7,855 nucleotides of DNA from Phycisphaerae bacterium (GTDB lineage Bacteria > Planctomycetota > Phycisphaerae > Sedimentisphaerales > SG8-4): assembly GCA_030613765.1 (NCBI GenBank), contig JAUWLI010000125.1, positions 1-7,855 on the forward strand. The letters are read 5' to 3'. Shown piece after piece: positions 1 through 6,094 of the stretch. Position numbers and translations under genes: made by a program. Position 1 is the stretch's first letter. Each line of letters begins with the position of its first letter. The notes beneath the pieces are model-generated. The model was not told the DNA's origin, ran no database searches, and saw only the letters and a list, made by a program, of their open reading frames with translations.

Positions 1-1830
1 GTAGATAAGCAAAATAACCTTGGCTCAACCGGTATTGTCGGTGGCAATCAGCCATCGGCTGTCGGAGCAGCCCTGGCTGAGAAATACAAAAAAACCGGCA
101 GGGTCGTGCTCTCATTCTTCGGTGATGGCTCCACCAACTGCGGCAGTTTTCACGAGTCAATGAATATGGCCTCCACACTGAAGGTGCCCTTAGTGGCAAT
201 AATTGAGAATAATCTTTACGGCATGAGTGTGCCATTCTCCGGCAGTGAGATTGAAGGTACCAGACCAGCAAGCAACATCACAGATATTGCAGAGCGATGC
301 TACGCCTATAACGTTCCAGCGATGATTGTCGATGGACAGGATGTTGTAGCGGTGTATCTGGCTGTTGGCTCGGCAGTAAAATGGGCAAGAGTCGAAAATC
401 AGATGACTATCATTGAGGCCAAGACCTACCGGTGGTATGGGCACAGCCGAAGTGACCCGCGTGCCTACCGTACGAAGGCCGAGGAGAAGGCGTGGCACGA
501 CCGCGACCCAATTATTGTTTTAAGGGAAAAATTGCTGGCTGATTCACTTTGCACAGAGCAGCAGCTTGACGAGATTAAGGATAAGGCCTTTAATACAATC
601 GAATCCGCTACGAAATTCGGGAAGGACAGTCCCTGGCCTGACCCGGCGGATTTGACCAAAGATGTGTATGTCGAGGAAAGTTACGAAGCTTCGCTTATCG
701 AGTCGGAGAAAGCCACATCTGCGAAGGTAATGGAAGCAACCACTGCGTTTCAGAGTGCTCTGGCCCAGGCGACCGGCAAGACGAAAAAAGAATCAACCGA
801 ACAGGCCAAGGCAGTAGTGAAATCTGAGTTTGGCATGGATGTTATGACCATCGGTCAGGCGGTCTCCGCCGCACAGGCTGAAGAGCTGAGAAGAGATGAA
901 AACGTTATCGTGATGGGTGAAGACGTTGGCCTCTACGGGGGAGCGTATCAGGCAACTCGCGGACTGTCGGCCGAATTCGGTACCGACAAAGTCATTGATA
1001 CCGCGATTTCCGAAGCGGCCATTGCAGGTGCCGCCGTCGGTGCTGCCCTTCGAGGGCTAAGGCCGGTGGCCGAGATTATGTATGTCGATTTTGTTACGAT
1101 AGCGATGGACCAGCTCGTTCACGTCGGTGCCTATAATCGTTATATGTTCGGCGGCAAGGCCAAAGTGCCGATGGTGTTGCGGACAGAAGGTGGGGTCGGC
1201 AGATGCATTGCCGCCCACCATTCAGAATCACTGGAGGCCTGGCTTATGCACCCGCCGGGACTGTATGTGGTAATGCCGTCAACGCCTTACGACGCAAAAG
1301 GTCTGCTCAAGGCCGCTATACGCAGCGACAATCCCGTGGTCTTTATCGAACACAAGGCCACCTATGGCCAGTTCGGTCCCGTGCCGGAAGGTGATTATAT
1401 CATTCCGCTCGGCGTTGCGGATATCAAAAGAACCGGCAAAGACGCGACTATCGTCAGCTACAGCAGAATGGCGATGTTCTCGCTGGAGGCCGCCAAGGTC
1501 CTGGCAGAGCAGCACGGCATCGACGCCGAGGTAATCGATGTGCGAACGCTAAAGCCGCTGGATATTAAAACAATAGCCGAATCTGTTCGCAAGACAGGGC
1601 GACTGGTTACGGTCAGCGAGGGCTTCTGTACCTGCGGTGCAGGCAGGGAAATAAGCGGACAGTTTATGGAATACGAATTTGGCGACGGCAGCCACGGCTT
1701 CGATTATCTCGATTCGGCACCGATAAATCTGGCAGCAGCCGATGTGCCTCCACCGATGAGTGAGCCGTTGGAGATAGCCAGTATTCCAAGCGTAGATAAA
1801 ATTGTTGAAGCCGTTAAGGCAATTGTATAA
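1..1830 (+). CDS. 2-oxo acid dehydrogenase E1, fused alpha-beta subunits (pyruvate/acetoin type), 5'-truncated
   Basis: This is a thiamine-diphosphate-dependent E1 that decarboxylates a 2-oxo acid (or cleaves acetoin) and passes the acyl or aldehyde unit to the lipoyl group of E2 in a cytoplasmic multienzyme complex. The frame is open from base 1 with 609 codons visible. By comparison with free E1 alpha subunits, roughly 100 or more N-terminal residues lie outside. Visible codons 41-43 are GDG and 70-71 are NN, the two ends of the TPP/Mg motif. YGHSRSDP near codons 146-153 is the conserved E1 alpha loop. The alpha part ends near codon 225 and a charged Lys/Glu/Ala-rich linker follows. The beta part starts near codon 279 with MDVMTIGQA, contains GEDVG, the cofactor-contacting Glu in ISEAAIAG (codon 338) and the HHS loop (codons 406-408), and runs to a normal beta C terminus. 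Both halves look active. Alpha-half phrases such as FHESMNMA and SPWPDP resemble acetoin/pyruvate enzymes more than branched-chain ones, but the substrate is not settled. Confidence 0.93.
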   Translation, partial: VDKQNNLGSTGIVGGNQPSAVGAALAEKYKKTGRVVLSFFGDGSTNCGSFHESMNMASTLKVPLVAIIENNLYGMSVPFSGSEIEGTRPASNITDIAERCYAYNVPAMIVDGQDVVAVYLAVGSAVKWARVENQMTIIEAKTYRWYGHSRSDPRAYRTKAEEKAWHDRDPIIVLREKLLADSLCTEQQLDEIKDKAFNTIESATKFGKDSPWPDPADLTKDVYVEESYEASLIESEKATSAKVMEATTAFQSALAQATGKTKKESTEQAKAVVKSEFGMDVMTIGQAVSAAQAEELRRDENVIVMGEDVGLYGGAYQATRGLSAEFGTDKVIDTAISEAAIAGAAVGAALRGLRPVAEIMYVDFVTIAMDQLVHVGAYNRYMFGGKAKVPMVLRTEGGVGRCIAAHHSESLEAWLMHPPGLYVVMPSTPYDAKGLLKAAIRSDNPVVFIEHKATYGQFGPVPEGDYIIPLGVADIKRTGKDATIVSYSRMAMFSLEAAKVLAEQHGIDAEVIDVRTLKPLDIKTIAESVRKTGRLVTVSEGFCTCGAGREISGQFMEYEFGDGSHGFDYLDSAPINLAAADVPPPMSEPLEIASIPSVDKIVEAVKAIV

Positions 1831-1842
1831 TGTAAGAGTCTC

Positions 1843-1914
1843 TTTTTGTCATTCTGAGCGCAGCGAAGAATCTCTTCTTCAAAAGCAATATCTCTCGCTC
1901 AGGATGATGAAAAA
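1843..1914. repeat. REP/MITE-like imperfect inverted repeat between E1 and E2 genes
   Basis: The left arm TTTTTGTCATTCTGAGCG (1843-1860) is mirrored by the right arm CGCTCAGGATGATGAAAAA (1896-1914), an imperfect inverted repeat enclosing about 35 bases. Next to the left arm is CAGCGAAGAATCTCTTCTTC (1861-1880), itself partly self-complementary (GAAGA/TCTTC). The TCATTCTGAGCG-CAGCGAAGAATCT wording matches, from memory, a family of short intergenic repeats seen many times in unrelated bacterial genomes. That copy-number claim cannot be tested within this window. The repeat fills most of the 111-base gap inside an otherwise tight operon. As RNA it could fold and change the E1/E2 expression ratio. 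Confidence 0.7.
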
Positions 1915-1929
1915 CGAAATGTAGAATTT

Positions 1930-1934
1930 GAGGA
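1930..1934 (+). promoter_or_regulatory. Ribosome binding site of the E2 gene
   Basis: GAGGA lies seven bases before the ATG at 1942, downstream of the inverted repeat. It supports this start, which also gives the standard E2 N terminus (MAKEVRLPQLGQTMEEG). Confidence 0.7.
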
Positions 1935-1941
1935 TTTATAA

Positions 1942-3216
1942 ATGGCAAAAGAAGTCAGACTACCGCAGCTCGGCCAGACGATGGAAGAGGGAACAATTGT
2001 TAATTGTTTGATCAAGGTCGGCGACGAGGTTAAGAAAGGTGATGTGATTTTTGAGATAGAAACCGACAAGGCGACACTTGAGATGGAATCGCCAGCGGAA
2101 GGTTTTGTAAAATATGTTCTTGCTGAGAATGACCAGACGCTGCCTGTGGGCGCACCGCTTCTGGTAGTCGGCGATAAGGATGAGGATGTGCCGCAGAGCT
2201 TCGTTGACTCTTTAGAGGACGCTGCTGGCGCTCCACCTGCTGCCGAACCGGCTCCTGCCGCACCTGCTCCGGCAGTCGAATCTGCACCACCCCCTATCGC
2301 AGAACCAACACCCGCCGCTGAAACAACCGAGCCGGAAGCCGAAGCCAAACCTCCCGAGAGAATAAAGGCCTCACCGCGTGCAAAGAAACTGGCCGAGCAA
2401 CTTGGTGTGGACCTGGCGGCAGTTAAAGGAACAGGACCTGCCGGCAGAATTACCGAGCAGGATGTCAAGCAGGCCGTCCCCTCGAAGCCCGCCAAACCGG
2501 CTCCTGTACAAAAGGCCGAACCATCACCCAAACTCGGCACAACACTGGCACTCAACAGGCTTCAGAAGATAACCGGCCAAAGAATGGTGCAATCAAAACA
2601 CGAAATTCCCTGCTTTTATCTCAGTGTTAAGGCTGATGTTACCGACCTGGTAAAATTTCGATTCAAATTAAACAAGACCAGCGATGTGAAGGTTGCCTAC
2701 AATGACTTTATTATGCGAGCGGTCGCGTTGGGTCTGGAAAAATTCCCGATTATGACAGGCCAGTTAGCAGGAGAATCTATTCAATTGGCAGACAGTATTG
2801 GCGTTGGTCTGGCCATCTCTGTGCCGGGCGGCCTGGTTGCACCGATTGTCAAAGACGTAAATAAAAAAGACGTCAGGCAGATTGCACGCGACAGCAAGGC
2901 CCTGATTGAAAAGGCCCGCAGCAACAAACTGGCTCCTACGGATTTGGAGGGCGGCTGTATAACAGTAAGTAATCTCGGTGCCTTTGAAATAGAGTCCTTT
3001 ATCCCGATTGTAGTGCCCGGCCAGTGCAGTATTCTCGGTATCGGCAAGATTAGCGAAACCTGTGTGCCCGAGAGCGGAAATATCATGATTCGTAAGCTGA
3101 TGAGTATGATCCTGTCGATAGACCACAAAGTTACCAACGGTGCTTACGCAGCAGAGTTCCTGGACTATGTAAGAAAGCTGCTCGAAGATACATCTACGTT
3201 TAGTCTCGAATCTTGA
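1942..3216 (+). CDS. Dihydrolipoamide acyltransferase, E2 component of the 2-oxo acid dehydrogenase complex
   Basis: This is the core of the complex: it takes the acyl group from E1 on a swinging lipoyl arm and transfers it to CoA. The protein is 424 residues, a normal length for an E2 with one lipoyl domain. The lipoyl domain spans about residues 2-78, with the lipoyl-lysine at K43 in EIETDKATLE. An Ala/Pro/Glu-rich flexible linker follows (about 93-140), then the peripheral subunit-binding domain (about 141-178, ASPRAKKLAEQLGVDL and GTGPAGRITEQDV). A second Pro/Lys linker leads to the catalytic domain (about 200-424). The catalytic domain keeps SNLGAF (343-348) and the active-site His395. 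However, the usual DHRxxDG motif reads DHKVTNG (394-400), so the motif Asp is Asn399. The E1 gene precedes it with the repeat in between, and the isomerase gene follows after 31 bases. Acyl specificity (acetyl or other) cannot be read from the sequence. Confidence 0.95.
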   Translation: MAKEVRLPQLGQTMEEGTIVNCLIKVGDEVKKGDVIFEIETDKATLEMESPAEGFVKYVLAENDQTLPVGAPLLVVGDKDEDVPQSFVDSLEDAAGAPPAAEPAPAAPAPAVESAPPPIAEPTPAAETTEPEAEAKPPERIKASPRAKKLAEQLGVDLAAVKGTGPAGRITEQDVKQAVPSKPAKPAPVQKAEPSPKLGTTLALNRLQKITGQRMVQSKHEIPCFYLSVKADVTDLVKFRFKLNKTSDVKVAYNDFIMRAVALGLEKFPIMTGQLAGESIQLADSIGVGLAISVPGGLVAPIVKDVNKKDVRQIARDSKALIEKARSNKLAPTDLEGGCITVSNLGAFEIESFIPIVVPGQCSILGIGKISETCVPESGNIMIRKLMSMILSIDHKVTNGAYAAEFLDYVRKLLEDTSTFSLES

Positions 3217-3232
3217 ATTCCGAAGACTGTAT

Positions 3233-3239
3233 AAAGGAG
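3233..3239 (+). promoter_or_regulatory. Ribosome binding site of the isomerase gene
   Basis: AAAGGAG lies eight bases before the ATG at 3248. It is a strong Shine-Dalgarno in the 31-base gap after the E2 stop. No promoter or terminator is evident in that gap, consistent with co-transcription. Confidence 0.75.
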
Positions 3240-3247
3240 TATCAGAA

Positions 3248-4972
3248 ATGGCAAAGAAAGTTGAAGCATCGCGTTTGCCGGTTATAAGGAAAGCCACTCC
3301 GAAAGTTCCAGTTATCGGTGTTTTTGCCACCAGCGACCCACGTATCGACAAGGCCAGTCGAACTCGCTGCCAGAACATCGCGAAGATGGCCGCTGATTGT
3401 ATAAGCGGCTCTGTTGTTATGCCTGATAAAACACCGGTTCCCGTGGTTTACTCTACTGTGTTGATTGATGGCGAAGCGCAAGCCGATATCGTCGCTCAAC
3501 AGTTTCGCAAGGCCGGCGTGGATATTTTAGTATGCGTGCCGGATACATGGGCCTTCCCACAGCTTACGACTATCTCGCTGCTTCAGCAGTTCGATCCCAA
3601 CACACCCATAAACATTACATGCGGCAATAGTGGCCCAAAACCCGGCGTTGTGTATGCCCACGCCCTCAATGGTGCGATTAGCCAATACGGACGAATGGTT
3701 GCTTTGAATGTCGGCACCTGGCCGGATACAGGAACGGATCCGAAGATGACCGACCAAACCGCAAAGAACCTTATCGATTGGTGCTATGCCGCAGTAACGG
3801 CCGTGGCCCTGCGGGGTCGCAGGGTCGTGATTTTAGGCCATGACTCGATGGGAATGGAAACGGCTTTAGCCCACGTGCTGCCGACAAGGAACACCTTCGG
3901 CCTTGAAATCACACGTTTGGATATGAAGCTTTTGGCCGATATGCTGAACAAGAAAGCGTACAACGAAAAAGAGCTAAAGGAACTGCGAGGCTGGATTAAC
4001 AAATATGTTGGCAAACGTCTGGAACTCCGCGATGAAGCCGACAGCGAACGATTCAATATGAGTTTGGCAATGTACTTAATCGTTCGTGACCTGATGGCAG
4101 ACTTAAATGCAATCGGCGGTGGCTTTATGTCCCAGTTGGAGTGGGGCAGCGACCCTCGCGGCATTCCGCTTCCCGTTGCCGACGTGATGGAATCGTTCTT
4201 TAACAGCACATTTGACCATAACGGTCGCAAAGCCCCCCTGCCCTATGCCACTGAAGCTGATGTTCAGGGGCTTCTCACAATGCTCTTTATGACCTATCTT
4301 TCCGGCGGAAATCCGCCTTTGTTTATGGATTTTAGAAAGGTATGGGAAGCATGGGAAATCAAGAAGCTCGCCGAAAAGATCGGCATAAAGAAACTGGATA
4401 AGAAAGCAGATTGGTATAACAAGGGCCTGGTTGACGGCGACAATTCCGGCAGTGCCGCTTTTGATTGGGCGGCAGAACCCGGGGCATCCGTCAAAAAGAT
4501 TATGGACGGCGTCGGAATGCCCCTGGCCGATGAAGGCTACTTCCCCGGCGGCGGCAATTCGGTTACGTTTATGACGCCGGCTGGTATTGAAGGTATCGCG
4601 GCCCGATGCGCTTACAGCAGCGCCTCCGGATTGTTCTCTCTTGTCTGGGACCAGGCCCACACAACCGATGTGCCCAAAGAGCTTGCCCAGGCGATGTGCG
4701 AGCTGACTACACCCACTTGGCCGCATACATTTGTAGTACCTAAATACGCAAGTATGGTTGAGTACAAGCAGTATCCACCGGCCAATCATTTCCATATGAC
4801 CTGGGATTTGCCGGTTGCCCGCCTGCAGCACTGGATGGATTTGACGGGTGTATTGAGTGTCACGCCCTGGGCCGGGCGCCCTGCGTTCGTCGAAGGTGTT
4901 GACAGGCCACAGCCTTTGATTCATCTGATAAATGGAGGTGAGGATGCTTTCAAACGGCTCAGAGGCCGCTAA
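3248..4972 (+). CDS. L-fucose isomerase family protein (aldose-ketose isomerase)
   Basis: Members of this family interconvert aldoses and ketoses (L-fucose to L-fuculose, also D-arabinose to D-ribulose) in the cytoplasm using Mn2+. At 574 residues it is close to E. coli FucI (591), and from memory the two align over nearly the whole length. Shared blocks include GxVYAHAL near 133-140, LGHDSMGM (196-203), NSTFDHNG (319-326), ATEADVQGLLTM (334-345), FMDFRKVW (359-366), NSGSAAFD (399-406), YFPGGGNS (431-438), TWPHTFVVP (490-498) and ANHFHMTW (512-519). The metal ligands of FucI (Glu337, Asp361, His528) correspond to Glu336, Asp361 and His514, so the active site looks intact. Outside these blocks it is quite diverged, so the true sugar is open. 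It is the third gene of the run with the 2-oxo acid dehydrogenase genes, and no fuculokinase, aldolase or transporter is in view. Confidence 0.85.
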   Translation: MAKKVEASRLPVIRKATPKVPVIGVFATSDPRIDKASRTRCQNIAKMAADCISGSVVMPDKTPVPVVYSTVLIDGEAQADIVAQQFRKAGVDILVCVPDTWAFPQLTTISLLQQFDPNTPINITCGNSGPKPGVVYAHALNGAISQYGRMVALNVGTWPDTGTDPKMTDQTAKNLIDWCYAAVTAVALRGRRVVILGHDSMGMETALAHVLPTRNTFGLEITRLDMKLLADMLNKKAYNEKELKELRGWINKYVGKRLELRDEADSERFNMSLAMYLIVRDLMADLNAIGGGFMSQLEWGSDPRGIPLPVADVMESFFNSTFDHNGRKAPLPYATEADVQGLLTMLFMTYLSGGNPPLFMDFRKVWEAWEIKKLAEKIGIKKLDKKADWYNKGLVDGDNSGSAAFDWAAEPGASVKKIMDGVGMPLADEGYFPGGGNSVTFMTPAGIEGIAARCAYSSASGLFSLVWDQAHTTDVPKELAQAMCELTTPTWPHTFVVPKYASMVEYKQYPPANHFHMTWDLPVARLQHWMDLTGVLSVTPWAGRPAFVEGVDRPQPLIHLINGGEDAFKRLRGR

Positions 4973-5019
4973 GGCTGGATAGTCCTGATCAGTTAAATTT
5001 GATAAGCTGCTATACCAAA

Positions 5020-5052
5020 GCAGCCGCGACTTGTGTTACAAGACGCGGCTGC
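5020..5052. terminator. Long near-perfect hairpin after the isomerase gene, possible bidirectional terminator
   Basis: GCAGCCGCG (5020-5028) pairs perfectly with CGCGGCTGC (5044-5052). Inside, after one A/A mismatch, CTTGT pairs with ACAAG around a GTT loop, giving 14 pairs over 15 positions. It lies 47 bases after the isomerase stop, between convergent genes. No U tract follows on the plus strand and only a weak TTTGG follows on the minus strand, so a textbook intrinsic terminator is not proven. It may be a 3'-end stabiliser instead. Confidence 0.45.
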
Positions 5053-5116
5053 AGGTGCTGGAGGTTATCTGCACTATGCTTTGCCTCTCCGAGAGACTCT
5101 TTTTTTATATGCACGA

Positions 5117-5171
5117 CTCGTTGACGGGTGAAAATCGTCACCTTTATCACGAGCACAGCAACGAGGTTTTT
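5117..5171 (+). terminator. Nested hairpin followed by a T run, candidate terminator of the E1-E2-isomerase operon
   Basis: CTCGTTG (5117-5123) is complementary to CAACGAG (5159-5165), which is followed by G and five T (5167-5171). Inside, GGTGA (5127-5131) pairs with TCACC (5138-5142). The outer loop is long (35 bases), so the fold is plausible but not strong. A T7 run at 5100-5106, preceded by a weak TCTC/GAGA hairpin, lies just upstream and could be an alternative end. Confidence 0.35.
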
Positions 5172-5191
5172 ATCTGAGTTCCTGACTTCCC

Positions 5192-5213
5192 ATTTCGCAA
5201 AAAAACGCGAAAT
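5192..5213 (-). other. Small hairpin just after the CBS gene stop
   Basis: ATTTCGC (5192-5198) and GCGAAAT (5207-5213) form a seven-pair stem. On the minus strand the loop is GTTTTTTT, so the T tract is inside the loop rather than after the stem. It lies nine bases beyond the minus-strand stop and may help end that transcript, but it is not a canonical intrinsic terminator. Confidence 0.35.
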
Positions 5214-5221
5214 CCGGGCTC

Positions 5222-5620
5222 TCAGCCGACAGCAACTTTTGCACACTTTGATTGAAGAATATATTCTATGACATCCCTTATGCTGATAATGCCAACCAAT
5301 TTTCCTTCTGATGTGATCGGAACTCTTCTGAAAACGTTCTTTCTCAAAAAGTCACAGACATCCAGTAAACTTTCGTCCTCATCGAAGAAAAGAGGAGGTT
5401 GTGTCATAAAATCGTCAACTGTTGTTTCATCATCATCGTTGTTGTAGAACAAACTTAGCACATCTTTTTCGGAAATAATCCCGACTAAAGTCATATCATC
5501 TTCAACCACAGGCAGACCTGATATGTTGTGTTCTGCTATGAGTTTGAGGACACTAATTATCGGGGTGTCTGTCTTAACGCTGATGACACGTTTCGTCATA
5601 ATGTCTTTTGCTTTGAGCAT
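5222..5620 (-). CDS. Two-CBS-domain protein
   Basis: This is a stand-alone CBS (Bateman) pair of 132 residues. Such modules bind adenine nucleotides or related ligands and usually act as sensors or regulators; the partner is unknown here. CBS1 spans about residues 4-57 (DIMTKRVISV, then GLPVVEDDMTLVGIISEKDV). CBS2 spans about 68-122 (DDFMTQPPLFF, then RRVPITSEGKLVGIISIRDV). Both halves keep the GxISxxD-type segment that contacts the ligand. There is no enzyme domain, signal peptide or membrane segment. I chose the ATG at 5620 because AAAAGGGGG lies four bases upstream and the domain starts at once. A longer reading from GTG at 5644 adds eight residues but has no ribosome binding site and would place that purine run inside the gene. 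It converges with the isomerase gene and seems to be transcribed alone. Confidence 0.9.
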   Translation of the reverse strand: MLKAKDIMTKRVISVKTDTPIISVLKLIAEHNISGLPVVEDDMTLVGIISEKDVLSLFYNNDDDETTVDDFMTQPPLFFDEDESLLDVCDFLRKNVFRRVPITSEGKLVGIISIRDVIEYILQSKCAKVAVG

Positions 5621-5681
5621 CTTGCCCCCTTTTAAATCCATCACGAAAAACGGCTAAAGATCGCAGCTATTTCCGAAACTA

Positions 5682-5714
5682 TATAAACATCAAAAATACT
5701 GGGCCCACAAAGAT
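5682..5714 (-). promoter_or_regulatory. Candidate promoter of the CBS gene
   Basis: Read on the minus strand, TTGTGG is followed after 17 bases by TTTATA, overlapping TATATAG. This gives a plausible sigma-70-like pair about 60 bases upstream of the chosen start. The matches are partial, so this is a candidate only. Confidence 0.3.
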
Positions 5715-5943
5715 TCTTATCGGTTATGATAATAAAGGCTTTGAGAATTTTTTAATAAACAAAAGGTTACTTCATCTTAAAGACCGGTAATCCTGATGAA
5801 ATCGGGCCGATATAAAAAGAAAACCGCCAAAAATAGGAAAATGCTAAAAATTACAGGAAAATCTCCCAAAAGGCTTGTACACCTATAAATTTACGCTTTT
5901 AGCCGGCATGAATGCACAAATATCGATAACAAAAGAATAACTC

Positions 5944-5972
5944 TTGCTCAGATTATTCTTAGAAAGTATATT
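5944..5972 (+). promoter_or_regulatory. Candidate promoter of the glycosyltransferase gene
   Basis: TTGCTC (5944-5949) and TATATT (5967-5972) are separated by exactly 17 bases. The -10 element matches five of six consensus positions and the -35 three of six. It implies a leader of roughly 115 bases before the ATG at 6095. In an AT-rich region a chance match is quite possible. Confidence 0.35.
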
Positions 5973-6094
5973 CCAAGACAATGATGCACGGTATCTTTGG
6001 GAACCCAAAAACCACTGTTTATACCGTTCAGGATTTGGGATCGGTAGAGATGGGGAAGGTTCTAAGGCAACTTTAGACAGAATCCAGGCAATAT

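Larger units (their letters stand above)
5621..6094. other. AT-rich intergenic region between the CBS gene and the glycosyltransferase gene
   Basis: About 470 bases without a convincing gene, visibly richer in A and T than the flanking genes and with A-runs around 5815-5870. It separates divergent genes and so must carry two promoters. Small palindromes include GGGCCC (5701-5706) and ATCGG-G-CCGAT (5801-5811). A 66-codon frame beginning with TTG at 5944 has no ribosome binding site and no recognisable domain, and I do not call it a gene. Confidence 0.6.

Noticed and set aside
1899..2555. A 218-codon minus-strand frame rich in Ser/Ala/Gly opposite the E2 gene
   Set aside because: It is the antisense shadow of the Ala/Pro-rich linker of E2, where biased codons suppress stops; it has no ribosome binding site or domain and the plus-strand protein is certain.
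4103..4924. A 273-codon minus-strand frame opposite the isomerase gene
   Set aside because: It lies wholly within the isomerase gene, whose conserved catalytic blocks cover the same bases, and its translation resembles no known fold.
5010..5246. A 78-codon minus-strand frame running from the CBS gene end through the intergenic hairpins
   Set aside because: It overlaps the C terminus of the CBS protein in another frame and crosses the hairpins; composition and lack of a ribosome binding site suggest chance.
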